A DNA stretch of 64,000 nucleotides from Lutjanus erythropterus (GCA_020091685.1 CM034601.1:17413320-17477319); one strand, 5' to 3'. Numbered from the stretch's first letter, positions 1 to 11,790 are shown. The notes: generated by a model not told the origin, from the letters alone. Made by a program: numbers and translations.

Positions 1-904
1 CAGCTGATCAATCCTGGACTTACTGACGACAAGTTCGCTCTCACTCCTGCTCAGTCTGATCTGCAGTTCTGGAGTTAATGCAAAGACATTACAGAGAAGA
101 ACATCAAAATATCAAACAGTTAACATGTACAACAGCTTTCATACAGTATCTTGACATCTTAGCTGTTAAACTAATGCTCAAAATGCATTAGAAATCATTG
201 TAAATTTCAATGACAGGATTTAACAATGTAATGACAAAATTTGTTGGTGCCTTTCAAAACAGGTAACATGCCGGATACAAAAACGATACACAGAAGTAAT
301 TTCTTGGGTGACATTTGTTTCAGTTAAATCTGGGTAACCAAATGATTTGCTAAATTTTAGGGGAAGGTTGTGGTTCTTAAAACCGCAATCATCACCTGCA
401 TCTTCGCTCTCCAGCTGGTCAATCCTGGACTTGCTGACGACAAGTTCATTCTCATTGATGATCAGTCTGGCCTGCAGGTCTGGAGTTAATGCAGTGACAG
501 AATTAAAGAGAAGAATCAAAATATCTATATATGAATGGTTAAATGAACAGTTCAATTACCTCAGTGAGATCTGTTATTACATGAAATGTAACTACATTAT
601 CCTATCCATACAATATTGACTTTATTTGGAGCTCACAATAAGACACACTCCACTTCATGGAAAACAATGCAGTCAACAGGAAAAGTAGACAGTCTGTACC
701 AGTGTTCTCTGTCTGCAGCATCTTCACAAACACTTCGAGTTTCACCACCTTGTCTCTCAGTGCCCTCAGCTCATCCCAGATGTCAGGGGTGGTTTGCTTT
801 GTGGTGTGTTTGGTCGATTCTTCTCCGAGGCCTCCATCCTCCCCCTGAGCCCCCGACCCACACAGAGCCAGCAGCAGCAACAGCAGACCAAGATCAACCC
901 TCAT
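1..904 (-). CDS. Secreted C1q-domain protein gene 1 (5' part only)
   Basis: First member of the C1q-like array, cut by the window edge. Exons read on the minus strand are 904-700, 479-396 and 68-1 (incomplete). The ATG at 904 opens a leucine-rich signal peptide (MRVDLGLLLLLLALCGSG), with likely cleavage after AQG. A short Thr/Gly-rich stretch and the start of a coiled coil follow. The exon ends in phase 1 at a GTACAG donor. The next two exons are the 84-nt type that begins DLQ/ELQ and contains SKSRIDQL, four heptads each. The C1q domain exons must lie to the left of the window. The same reading frame continues upstream of 904, but it crosses the TATA box and is not expected to be translated. 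Exon 1 is 84 nt shorter than in genes 2 and 4. Family assignment rests on the complete paralogues nearby; which C1q-like subfamily is not resolved. Confidence 0.85.
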
Positions 905-1330
905 TGTCCACGTCCACGTCTTCACAAAGGTACAGTGGGAGAGCTGACCTGTCTTATATAGTCTCCAAACTTCAGCTGGCTGAGTTAATGGGAAAAACAA
1001 CATGTGTTTGAGTTTGATAGTTTGATTCAAGGCCTCAGACGATTCAATACGATCTCTGTGCTGGTGAGAAAATACAAGCTGCTGCAGGCTGCTGGAACAC
1101 TTTGACTGTGAGACCCTCTCATGCAGTCTCAACTGTCCACACACTGTGTTTATTAATACACACACACACAGACACACACTCAGAGAAACACACTTAATGT
1201 TAAAGTGTTTAAGTTTGACTGAGAGTTTAAAACTTAAATTCAGTGAAGTGAATCAAAGTTTATTCTTCACTCTGTCTCACTTCTCATGTCTTTCTCTCTG
1301 ATATTTTATAAATTCATATATAAACTGTCC
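905..1330 (-). repeat. Duplicated promoter block, copy 1
   Basis: This upstream block contains a run beginning CACAGTGTGTGGACAGTTGA on the minus strand and ends near a CA-rich stretch at 1159-1180. It recurs almost unchanged upstream of gene 2 (5984-6410), in shorter form upstream of gene 3 (11567-11790), and in opposite orientation upstream of gene 4 (about 35790-36105). It marks the shared ancestry of the four promoters. Confidence 0.8.
953..960 (-). promoter_or_regulatory. TATA box of C1q-like gene 1
   Basis: TATATAAG on the minus strand, about 50 nt upstream of the start codon at 904, in a block nearly identical in all four C1q-like genes. Transcription is expected to begin about 30 nt downstream, which makes the longer in-frame ORF upstream untranslated DNA. 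Confidence 0.7.
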
Positions 1331-2300
1331 TCTTTTAGAACATTATGATTGATTTTACTTGTTATATTTTATTTTATGTTATATTTCTTATCTTTCAAAG
1401 TCTCACTGAAGCCCAGAGAAAGTTAATATCTGTTCTCTTGAGCCCTCTGGTGGCAAACAAAATACTTAAACTCAGTTTGGGCAAAAACAAACATCCTTCA
1501 GATTTCTAATATGGTCAGGGGTCAGAAAATCATACATTCAGTATTTGAGTGACTCACACTGTTAAGGGTTTGGTTGGATTGGTGATAGGATACATGTTGC
1601 ACTTTCTGTGGTGATTTTTTTCTTCAGTTAAATCACAATTCATGTTCATGTGTATCAGCAGTTCACTGAAAAAAGTTTAAGACAACGCTATCTGAATCAC
1701 TTCGAGGTCTGTGCAAACACTTTGATGCAATACTAAACTTTTATCACCAGAGGACAGTATTTCTCTGCAGTATGAAAAGTATCAGCTGCAGTAAATCATA
1801 TAGACTTGTGTACTTTTTACTCCACAACATTTATCAGTTGTTCCCATCCTTTTTGACCTGTGACCCCTTTAAAAGAAGCAGCATGTATCTGGAGCCCTTT
1901 GCCACATTTCAGATGCCAAAGAATATTTATCAGAACTTTCTTCCAAAGAGACATTTCCCCTTTAAACTTCTCACCTGGGTTCATTTAAATAACTTTTAGA
2001 GGCCCAAAAAGGTAAGATTATCCAATAATTCACAAAAAAGGCAACAACTAGAGAAAAGTTCCAAACTGATTAGAAATTTGTTCAGCAGAACTTTTTTTTT
2101 ATTTTCTTCTTTTCTCTGTCATCAATCATTTCATGACCCCTGAGATTTATCTTGTGACCCTTTTAAAGGGCCTGTACCCTAGGTTGGAAAAAATGGATTA
2201 AACCATCCACTTTTGGTCATTTAAAGTAGTTTAAAGAGTTGACTTTAAACAGTTACAGTATGTAAGGCCTTCACTCAACGATAACAAAGAGAGTCTTTAA
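1331..2300. other. C1q intergenic spacer 1
   Basis: No gene is seen. The spacer is recognisably paralogous to 6410-7660: both carry the series AAAAGTATCAGCTGCAG, a run about ACTCCAC, a GACC-rich stretch and GCCACATTTCAGATGCC in the same order (about 1770-1920 and 7420-7565). The tandem duplication unit therefore included the whole spacer as well as the gene. Confidence 0.7.
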
Positions 2301-2306
2301 TTTATT
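2301..2306 (-). terminator. Poly(A) signal of C1q-like gene 2
   Basis: AATAAA on the minus strand, about 160 nt beyond the stop codon at 2467. The same position and context recur in gene 3 (7660-7665) and gene 4 (39255-39260). Confidence 0.65.
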
Positions 2307-2466
2307 TGAATGTTGTTTTCATGTGACGACACAAGAGAGAAGTCAGATTCAGATTCACATTACTTGAAACATGCAGTAAATGTACAGAAATTCATCTTGG
2401 AGGCAGCGGTGCTGACAGGGTTTGTGACAAATCAATCACACAGCAGCCTAAAACACAACAACATCC

Positions 2467-5400
2467 TTACAGTGGGAAGAGGAGGGCGCCACTGAAGGTG
2501 CTGTGGTCATCGTGATTGTCAAAGAGAGAAAGGCCTGATGGGAGAACCAGGTGAATTTCATCTCCCGCTGTCAGCTCCAAGACGGCAGAGCTAGTGATGT
2601 AGTCAAGTCCAAGGGGTTTGTTCCACTTCACATTAAAAATAAGCCTTTGGTTGTTCTTGTACACATATACACCCATATGACCTGCTTTTTCACAACCCAA
2701 AGTGAACTGGAGATAGTAGACCCCTTTGACTGGTGCTGTGAAGAAACCTACAGAGTAGAAAATGAACATCAGTAACAACTGATGTATGTAATTTACACAG
2801 CCACATATGATCATGTGACCTGCAGTATTTTACCTGTAGATGGATTGTAAGCATTGCCAGTGTTGGTGAAGACTTTGCTGTATCTCAGTATGATGTCTGT
2901 GTTGTATGGTCCAACATGTCCTGCATCAGTCAGAGCTGCGTAAAAGGCCACTTTTGGTTTCTCTGGTCACACAAAAAAGTTATTTTAAAAAAGGTTTATT
3001 TACTTAACCTTGACCTGCACTAGATATGTGATGTATGTGTGCTGTGGATGAGTAGATACAATCATCACCTGCATTTTCTCTCTCCAGCTGGTCAATCCTG
3101 GACTTACTGACGACAAGTTCACTCTCACTGCTGCTTAGTCTGGTCTGCAGGTCTGGAGTTTATGCAGTGACAGAAAGTTATAGAAAAGAACAACAAAATA
3201 TCAAACCGTTAACATGCACAAGAAATGATGCAGATTAGAGCTTGATAAATCCTACTGCCACCACAAGACTGACATTGTGGTTTTGATTGAAATGTCCCAA
3301 CAGATATTGGATTGATTGTCTTGAAATTTGATCCACACAGTCATGTCAAAAATTTGGACAATTACCTAAATATATTCATAACAGCACAAAAAACAGCAAG
3401 CCGTTAAACTTATTAAACCATCGTGTTTGTCAGTGAAATACCTGCATTCTCTTTTTCTATGTCACGTGTTTTGCTCTCGGTGGCAGTCAGTCTAGTTTTG
3501 TGGCCTGAAAAAAAGAAAAGATTTAATTTTTGCTTGTGAATGGTTACACTAATTTTCGAAACAGTATAAATTTTATTTCATAAAATGTGGCTAAATTACC
3601 CTAACTGTACAATGTACAAGGTAAATTTATTTATTATTATACAACACAGAGTCGTAGTATTAAGATTAAGTTGTCCTTCCCTTTTTGCTAATCACACAAA
3701 ACGATGTTAAAAAATATACAGTAGATTGTTTTTGATTGATTTTTAAAGATTCATTCACAATAAGAGCATCAGTGCTCTGATACACTTCATCACCTGCATT
3801 TTCTCTCTCCAGCTGATCAATCCTGGACTTACTGATGAGAAGTTCACTCTCGCTGCTGCTCAGTCTGGTCTGCAGGTCTGGAGTTGATGCAAAGACATTA
3901 CAGAGAAGAACATCAAAATATCAAAGCAATAAGATGCACAACAAATGATAGCATCTTGACCTACATCTTACCATTTGTCCAGTGCTCAAAAATGTATTAA
4001 AACTACTGTACATGTTCATGACGAGATGGAACCATATTTAATTCTGTCTTAACTTCTAATGCTTGAATAACAAAATGGGTCAAGCGTCATACTGCTGCGT
4101 TCCAGGTTGTCGAATAAACATCGAAAATCTGGCAAATCATTATCATTAATGATTGATCAGCAGCTGAAAACACATCTGACAGTGAAAGTCTGGATGGACG
4201 TCAGGCCATATTTCAAAGTAAAACAACATATTTGATAACTTATTAGCGACTGTACAACATCTGAGCTTCACCTGAGTGTGGCGTCGGAGGAAAATGGCCG
4301 CCTTGTGAATGTGGTGAATTAGCTCAAGTTAGCTAAACAGCTCAGCCAATCAGCTGTGGGAAATTCTTTGTGGTCACTGGTCTGTATTGACACTGTGAAC
4401 GTTACCTGGCTATTCTTGAAACTGTGTGCGAACATGGGTGTTGTAATAATGAGATGTTTTTGTTTTATCCAAACAAAAAAATAGATAATAAATAGAAAAT
4501 AGAAATAATATAGAAATCCAAGATTTATTTCGTTATGTAGAAAATGATGTACTTTTGTTTGCAGTCTTGAGATAAAGGAAAGCTTTGTAGGTCTTATTAG
4601 TGTATTGTTGGGTGTATGGTGATATTATGGCTTGTTACGTCTTACTAAAGTACCGTTAAGTATATGGTATTTAATTAGTCACATGACTTCACCTAAGTCA
4701 GACTTCAGTAACACTTTTGATCACTTAAGACTTGCTTGACAAACACTGAGAAAAGATTTGACATTGACTTGGGATTCATGATTTTAGACTTGACTTAGAC
4801 TTGAGATGGATGACTCAATAGACTCAATGATCATGTTGTCAATGACGCCAAGGAGAAATAGTGTGAAATGGTCTTTATGCTAGTCAGAAAAACAGGAAAA
4901 AAAAAACCCAAAAAACACAAAAAACTACTTACAGAAAATGTGTGAATAAATAATAAATACATAGAATAAATCATTAAAATAAAACTATTTTTCATGTGGA
5001 ATAATGAGGATGATTTAACAGTTTCACAGCCTGAAGATTCACCTACAATGGAGGTAAAATTTGTTTTTGAAGACTTGAAGAATAAAGTATGGACACCTTA
5101 TATTATATTTGAATGGTGCAACTTTGTTGTGTCATGATTGGTCTGACTAGTTTTTTAAATCCATATTTTAAACACAAGAATGTGAGAAACTGTAAGTTAC
5201 TGTACTGTTAGTAATTAAAGCAGATATGAGAAATAGTACAGTAATGCTATTCCAACGTGCGCATATACATGTCCATACAAGCGCATGTGCGCACCTGCGT
5301 GGGCATGAATGTACTTCATACCACCACTGCATAAATCAGCACGCCACCCCAGTCAAAAAAGTCTGGACACGCCCCTGAAACGTATAAAACCATCATGTTT

Positions 5401-5983
5401 GTCAGTGAAATACCTGCATTCGCTTTTTCTAGGTCACTTGTTTTCTTCTCAGTTGCAGTCAGTCTTCTGTCCAAAGATGTCAGTTCTGCGGCTTGTTCTG
5501 AAAAACAGAGGCGGTTTGATTTGAGTTTGTGAACAGTTAAATTATTTTCTTAAACAGTTGAATTCTATTTTATGTTGCATTTAATAAAGCTGGATTGTCG
5601 TATGTATCCATACCGTATTCATTTTTAAAGATTCAGTCAAGCTCTTAAATCAACACATTATCAACAGTCAACAGGAAAAGTAAACAGTCTGTACCAGAGT
5701 TCTCTCTCTGCAGCATCTCCATGTGCATCTTGGTGACGATCAGCTCAGCCTTCAGTTCATCCACCTGGCTCTCGCTCTCCTTCACTCTGACCTCCATGTT
5801 CCTCAGCTCCACCTTGAGCTCCACCACCATGTCTCTCAGTGCCCTCACCTCAACCCAGATGTCAGGGGTGGTTTGCTTTGTGGTCTGTTTGGTCGATTCT
5901 TCTCCGACGCCTCCATCCTCCCCCTGAGCCCCCGACCCACACAGAGCGAGCAGCAGCAACAGCAGACCAAGATTAACCCTCAT
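2467..5983 (-). CDS. Secreted C1q-domain protein gene 2 (complete, 337 aa)
   Basis: Seven coding exons on the minus strand: 5983-5695, 5497-5414, 3877-3794, 3504-3442, 3152-3069, 2962-2834, 2747-2467. They total 1014 nt, with every internal junction in phase 1 and GT-AG. Exon 1 gives a signal peptide (MRVNLGLLLLLLALCGSG) and the start of a long coiled coil. Exons 2-5 (84, 84, 63, 84 nt) add 4+4+3+4 heptads. The last two exons encode the C1q globular domain, roughly residues 200-337. It shows the family pattern VGPYNTDI, then FTNTGNAYNPSTGFFTAP, KGVYYLQF, GDEIHLVLPSG and the terminal FSGALLFPL. Such proteins are secreted and trimerise through the C1q head, and the coiled coil probably supports the trimer in place of a collagen stalk. 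In teleosts relatives are annotated as complement C1q-like or cerebellin-like and several are immune-induced. The ligand cannot be told from sequence. Confidence 0.9.
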
Positions 5984-6410
5984 TGTCCACGTCCACGTCT
6001 TCACAAAGGTACAGTGGGAGAGTTGACCTGTCTTATATAGTCTCCAAACTTCAGCTGGCTGAGTTAATGGGAAAAACAACAAGTGTTTTTGTTTGATAGT
6101 TTGATTCAAGGCCTCAGACGATTCAATACGATCTCTGTGCTGGTGAGAAAATACAAGCTGCTGCAGGCTGCTGGAACACTTTGACTGTGAGACCCTCTCA
6201 TGCAGTCTCAACTGTCCACACACTGTGTTTATTAATACACACACACAGAGACACACACTCAGAGAAACACACTTAATGTTAAGGTGTTTTAGTTTGACTG
6301 AGAGTTATCTGATTAAATTCAGTGAAGTGAATCAAAGTTTATTCTTCACTCTGTCTCACTTCTCATGTCTTTCTCTCTGATATTTTATAAATTCATATAT
6401 AAACTGTCCT
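5984..6410 (-). repeat. Duplicated promoter block, copy 2
   Basis: Nearly identical to 905-1330 and to the inverted copy upstream of gene 4. It includes the TATA box at 6032-6039 and a CA-rich stretch at about 6236-6260. Similarity to the gene 1 upstream DNA continues to about 6620. Confidence 0.8.
6032..6039 (-). promoter_or_regulatory. TATA box of C1q-like gene 2
   Basis: TATATAAG on the minus strand, about 50 nt upstream of the ATG at 5983. Spacing and context match the other C1q-like genes. Confidence 0.7.
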
Positions 6411-7659
6411 GTGCTAGAACATTGTGTCTGTGTTTTACTTCTTGTATTTTATTTTATGCTATATTTTTTTATCTTACAAATTCTCACTGAAGCCCAGAAG
6501 TTAATATCAGTTCTCTTAAGCCCAAATAACAAAATACTTAAACTCAGTTTGGACAAAAACAAACATCCCTCAGATTGCTAATATGGTCAGGAGTCAGAAA
6601 ATCATACATTGAGTATTTGAGTGACTCAAATTTTGTTTGGATTGCTTATTATACAACACTTTGATTCTGTTGTTTTTAACTTTAGATTAGACTTAATTTT
6701 GACATAAAACAAACATGAAAAAGCACTTTTTATAGACTCTATAGACCAACACTTGGTTAGATTTCTCGTGGCTGTGATTTATTTGACATAAACTCCTGTT
6801 AAGTGTTGAACACACTGTGCAGTTGCATCATCCAGTCACCACGATTATCTTCCACTATGTTTATTTCGATTTGGATCAGAATGCAGGAAAAATATCAACT
6901 TTAGTGGACTGTGTTGGTTTTATGCAGGTGTTGCTCTTTTAATGTTTTATTTTAATGTATTTCTATGTTCTTGTAAAGCACCTTGAATTGCCTTGTGTCT
7001 GAATGGTGCTATATAAATAAACTTGCCTTGCCTTGCTCTGCTGTTGTTTCCTGAGTGTTTTATTTAACACCATTGAGTATTTTCAATGTTTATTGCAATG
7101 TTAACTAACTGTTGATTGGAGTAAAAGTAAAATAAAAGTCCAATCTTGACCCAAGACTTCAAATAAGACAGAATAATTAAGATGGAAATAAATAGCTCTT
7201 AAAGCCCATATCTTCTCACTGAAAAGTCAAACTACACCATGGTTTGTGCAAACACTTTGACGTAGAGCTAAACTTTGTGCCCTTTAATTTAACTAAATAT
7301 TTTCACAATTCATGTCTAGGCGTACCAACAGTTCACTGAAGGCGACCCTCTGAGGTCTGTGCAAACATTTTGATGCAATACCAAACTTTTACCACCAGGG
7401 CAGTATTTCCCTGATGCATGAAAAGTATCAGCTGCAGCAGATCATCCAGACTCCTGTACTTTTCACTCCACTACACTTATAAACCAGTTATTCCCATCCC
7501 TTTTGACTTGTGACCTCTTACAAAGAAGCAGTGTCTATTTGGGACCCTTTGCCACATTTCAGATGCCAATGAACATTTATCAGAACTTTCTACAAAAGAG
7601 AAACTTCTCATGTTTCATGGTTCACTCGGTGAAGACAAACAAAATCCAAAAATCTTTGA
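6411..7659. other. C1q intergenic spacer 2 with a retroelement-like 3' tail
   Basis: No gene is seen. About 6945-7045 reads GTAAAGCACCTTGAATTGCC, then TGCTATATAAATAAACTTG and short CTTGC repeats. This is the usual 3' end of a dispersed LINE/SINE-type element in fish; the family is from memory of the motif. The remainder is paralogous to spacer 1. Confidence 0.5.
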
Positions 7660-7665
7660 TTTATT
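7660..7665 (-). terminator. Poly(A) signal of C1q-like gene 3
   Basis: AATAAA on the minus strand, about 90 nt beyond the stop at 7752, in the same local context as gene 2. Confidence 0.65.
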
Positions 7666-7751
7666 TGAATGTTGTTTTCATGTGATGGTACAAGAGGGAA
7701 GTCAGAATCACATTATTTGATACATGCAGTTCAGAGGCCTGAACAGCATCC

Positions 7752-10700
7752 TTACAGCGTGAAGAGGAGGGCACCAGTGAAGGTGCTGTGGTTATTTCCG
7801 TCATCATAGAGAGAAATGCCTGCCGGGAGAGCCAGGTGAATTGTATCTCCTGCTATCAGCTCCAAGATAAGAGAGTTAGTGATGTACTGAAAACCCTCAG
7901 CTTTCTGCCAGTCTGCATTAAACATAATCCTTTGATTGTTCTTGAACACAAATAGACCCATACTACCCGGTTGGTGACTACACACAGTAAACTGGAGATA
8001 GTAGACCCCTCTGACTGGTGCCGTGAAGAAACCTGCAGAGTGGAAAATGAAAAAAAGTAACAATTGATTGGTACATGACTACACTTTGAATTACTGATTA
8101 TTTCCAGATCATGTGACCTGCAGTATATTACCTGTGGTTGGATTGTAAGCATTGCCAATGTTGGTGAAGACCTTAATGTATTTCAGTATGATGTCTGTGT
8201 TGTATGGTCCAACATTTCCTACATTAGTCACAGCTGTGTAAAAGGCCACCTTTAGTCTTGCTGTTGACACAAATAAGCAAATAAATAATGATAATAAATA
8301 CATTTAAATTTAAGTGAGATAGATATAGATAGATAAATAGATATATACAGATATAGAAATAGATATGTGTGTCCGCGCTACAATCATCACCTGCATTTTC
8401 TCTCTCCAGCTGGTCAATCCTGGACTTAATGATGAGAAGTTCACTCTCACTGCTGCTCAGTCTGGTCTGCAGGTCTGGAGTTTATGCAGTGACAGAGAAT
8501 TACAAACCAGAACATAAAAAAATATCACACTGTTAATAAACGCAACACATGTATTACAGTATCTTGTAGAGGTGCACAGAGACATCGCTGTTTGCATTTC
8601 CATCTCCTCAGCCAACAAAACTACCTTTATCTGTATTTGTATTTGGATAAAGGGCCAGAAGTGGGCGTGGTTTATATCAGAAGTCATGTTAAATTGAGCA
8701 AATGTTTTTTTCTTACCTAATATTCATTGGCAATGCAATTATTGTGCCTTCAAAGCATCAAGTTGATTTAATATTGGCATACAATTAATTACGAAATGCA
8801 TTTCCACAGACCTTTACTGTACTTTTACTCCCTCTCTCTCTCTTCTATTTTGTTTTTATCTAAACTAAATTCTATGAACTGAACCCAACCACCATCATAC
8901 ATTTAACTGGGGGACTGAAAAAGGCAAAAGACTGTTTTAAATTGGAAATAAGAACTCTTTACAGTAAAGATATTAAAAAAAATACCCTTCAGTTGAAGCG
9001 AATAATCTGAAATTGCAATGCTGCTGTGTTCATGCTTCTTGACGTTAATCTTACTGCAGCTGTCAGTAATGTTATACATATACATTTATATTTATATTTT
9101 CTATTAAATTTTGCACAGACATTATGATCTCCAAAAGATTAATCCTACTGACGTTGGTGATGCCCTGACTTTTCCTCTGGAGCCACCAAGAGGCTGACAT
9201 TTGTGGTTGTGAGTGAAATTTCTCAACAGCTATTGGACACAGGGCCTTGAAATTCACACGTTCATGCCCCACTCATAAATTTTCCTCTAGTGCCATCATC
9301 AGGTCAGAATTTTGTCAAACAATTTGATCATAAGTAGGGCTGTGTACCAGTAATCAATACCTTTAAGGTGAGGGACCAAAACAACCCAGGACTCAGTAGT
9401 ATCAAATGATACCTTTTTTATACCCTGATCTAGAAAAAATGCTATTTGTATGTTTTCTCTCGCAGCCAATCACTGCAAGTGCTCCTCTATTTAATGCAGA
9501 GTAAACCAAAGTCAAGCACAGTGTGGTTGACAAAAATGACAGATCAGCATGCTGACATGCCTTGATGACTTTCAAAAGTATGGCCATAGTACACACCTGT
9601 GGTGTCTGATAAGAATAAATGCATAAAATGCAGAAGGATTATTTCAGGAATGAATCCACTGACATGAAGGAAGCAGAAAAAAGGTATCGAATGATGTTGT
9701 CTGTTTGTATCAGTATCACTTTTAAGGCACTGCTATCTTAATATTTAAATGATACCCAGCCCTGTTTATAGGTTTGTTAGTTTTAAGTAAATCCATTCAA
9801 TTACTTTCAAAGATATACATCTATAAACTTTAACATATGTTAAAATAATAGCATAGAAAATAACAAACCATAAAACTTCTAACCATCATGTTTGTCAGTG
9901 AAATACCTGCATTCTGTTTTTCTAGGTCACTTGTTTTCTTCTCAGTTGCAGTCAGTCTAGTTTCCAAAGAGGTCAGTTTTGTGGCTTGGGCTGAAAAAAA
10001 ACAGAAGATTTTAGTTTGTGAATAGTTAAATGAATTTCTAAAACACTTTAAGTAACACAACGAGCTCTGATTTCATCATGTAGTTGGAACAGCACACCGA
10101 CACACTTCATCACCTGCATTTTCGCTCTCCAGCTGGTCGATACTGGATTTAATGACGAGGATTTCTTTCTCACTGCTGCTGAGTCTGGTCTGCAGGTCTG
10201 GAGTTAATGACAGTGAGTTAAAGAGAAGAACATCAAAATAAACTGTTAACAAGCACAACAACTTTCGTACAGTAATGTGAGCCTCATTTTATCTGTTGAA
10301 CCAATGCTAAAAAATGTAGTTTAAATTACTGCAAATGTTCAGGACAAGATTAAAAATATAATGACAAAAAAGGGAATTTTGGGCCTCTCAAAACAACCAA
10401 TATGCTTGTTCCAAAAATGATTTTTTTTTTCATGTGATACCTGTGTGGTTAAAATTTGTTTATGTTTGGGAAGCTGAAACGATTTGCTTAATTTTAATGA
10501 AAAGTTGTGGTTCTTAAAACTTCAATCATCACCTGCATTTTGTCTCTCCAGCTGGTCAATCCTGGACTTACTGACGACAAGTTCCCTCTCACTGATGCTC
10601 AGTCTGATCTGCAGGTCTGGAGTTGATGGAGTGACAGAGAATTACAGAGAAGAAGTTTTTCGAATTTCCCTTTAAAGTTTAGCATAGATCCTGTTAAGTA

Positions 10701-11566
10701 TAAAAGTTATTTACAAAGCATCTTAGCCCTTAAAAGAGCTCCTAAGGTGAAAAACTGTTAGGAGTAGGGAGGTGGAGGTCACTCCAGCAGTGTTTTGTGG
10801 ACTAAAAACTAAACCGGAACTTCAGTTGGCATGAGGGTGAGTAGATAATGACTGAATTTAAATGTTTGGGTGAACTATCCATTTAATATCATTTGAGTTT
10901 CTGTCCCATCCTGCTCAGAGCTGTTCTGAGAGTTTTCCCAAGGACTTCTTGATAGTTCTGTGAGAGCATTCTCATGATGTTTGTGAAAACAGGCCAGAAC
11001 CTTTATTCCTTCTGACTTCTGCAGATGCAAACTGTCAAACCATGAGACTTATAAAACCATCATATTTGTCGGTGAAATACCTGCGTTCTCTTTTTCTAGG
11101 TCATGCGTCTTCCCCTCGTTCACAGTCAGTCTACTTTCCAAAGATACCACTTCAGCGGCAAGGACTGAAAAACAGGAGTTTTGTTTGTGAATGGTTCAAT
11201 AAACAGTATAAACAGCAGGCTGAGCTCTATTATTTCACTAAATAATCTTGTCCATAAGATACTGAATATTAAAGATTTATTCTGGAGCTCACAATAAGTG
11301 CTTCAGTGCACTGACACACAAAGAAAAACATAACTATCAGTCAACAGGAAAAGTAATCCGTCTGTACCAGTATTTTCGTCCTGCAGCAGGTCCACGAGCA
11401 CCTCGAGCCTCACCACCATGTCTCTCAGTGCCCTAACCTCAGCCCAGATGTCTGTCCTCTGAAACTCGTTGATCTCACCCACCTCGCCGACGCCTCCATC
11501 CTCCCCCTGAGCCCCCGACCCACACAGAGCGAGCAGCAGCAACAGCAGACCAAGATCAACCTTCAT
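7752..11566 (-). CDS. Secreted C1q-domain protein gene 3 (complete, 342 aa)
   Basis: Eight coding exons on the minus strand: 11566-11368, 11164-11081, 10617-10534, 10197-10114, 9990-9907, 8474-8391, 8260-8132, 8032-7752. They total 1029 nt, and all junctions are phase 1 and GT-AG. The signal peptide is MKVDLGLLLLLLALCGSG. Five consecutive 84-nt exons each encode exactly 28 residues (four heptads), the longest coiled-coil array of the complete copies. The C1q domain follows (VGPYNTDI, YNPTT, GFFTAPVRGVYYLQF, GDTIHLALPAG), ending TGALLFTL. Exon 1 is short: it lacks the 28-residue segment present in genes 2 and 4 and has a diverged sequence after GEVGE. Introns hold a GATA-like microsatellite and a MITE. 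The function is likely the same as the paralogues: a secreted trimeric C1q-like protein whose ligand is unknown. Confidence 0.9.
8313..8370. repeat. GATA/ATAG microsatellite
   Basis: Imperfect GATA-type tetranucleotide repeat in an intron of C1q-like gene 3, between the exons at 8474-8391 and 8260-8132. Confidence 0.7.
9336..9765. mobile_element. MITE with AGGGCTG...CAGCCCT ends
   Basis: It begins AGGGCTGTGTACC and ends GATACCCAGCCCTG, which is its imperfect inverted complement. There is no transposase frame. It lies in an intron of C1q-like gene 3. The GGCTGGGTAC-type ends are common in teleost MITEs; family assignment is from memory. Confidence 0.6.
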
Positions 11567-11790
11567 TGTCCACGTCCACGTCTTCACAAAGGTACAGTGG
11601 GAGAGTTGACCTGTCTTATATAGTCTCCAAACTTTGGCTGGCCGAGTGAATGAGAAAAGCAACATGCGTTTGTGTTTGATAGCTTGATTCAAGGCCTCAG
11701 ACGATTCAATACGATCTCTGTGCTGGTGAGAAAATACAAGCTGCTGCAGGCTGCTGGAACACTTTGACTGTGAGACACTCTCATGGAATT
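11567..11790 (-). repeat. Duplicated promoter block, copy 3 (short)
   Basis: Matches the upstream block of the other C1q-like genes from the ATG to about 11787, where similarity stops abruptly after GAGAC(A)CTCTCATG. The CA-rich part is absent. Confidence 0.75.
11615..11622 (-). promoter_or_regulatory. TATA box of C1q-like gene 3
   Basis: TATATAAG on the minus strand, about 50 nt upstream of the start at 11566, as in the other copies. Confidence 0.7.

Noticed and set aside
602..1177. 191-aa minus-strand frame starting MCLCVCVL, and its equivalents at 5645-6256 and 35833-36408
   Set aside because: The frame extends upstream through the TATA box. Only the part from MRV.../MKV... lies in a plausible transcript. 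Similarity among copies there reflects a conserved promoter and not protein.
5721..6040. Plus-strand ORFs opposite C1q exon 1, and the reverse case at 36049-36455
   Set aside because: Antisense shadows of the GC-richer first exons. No start context, splice logic or family resemblance of their own.
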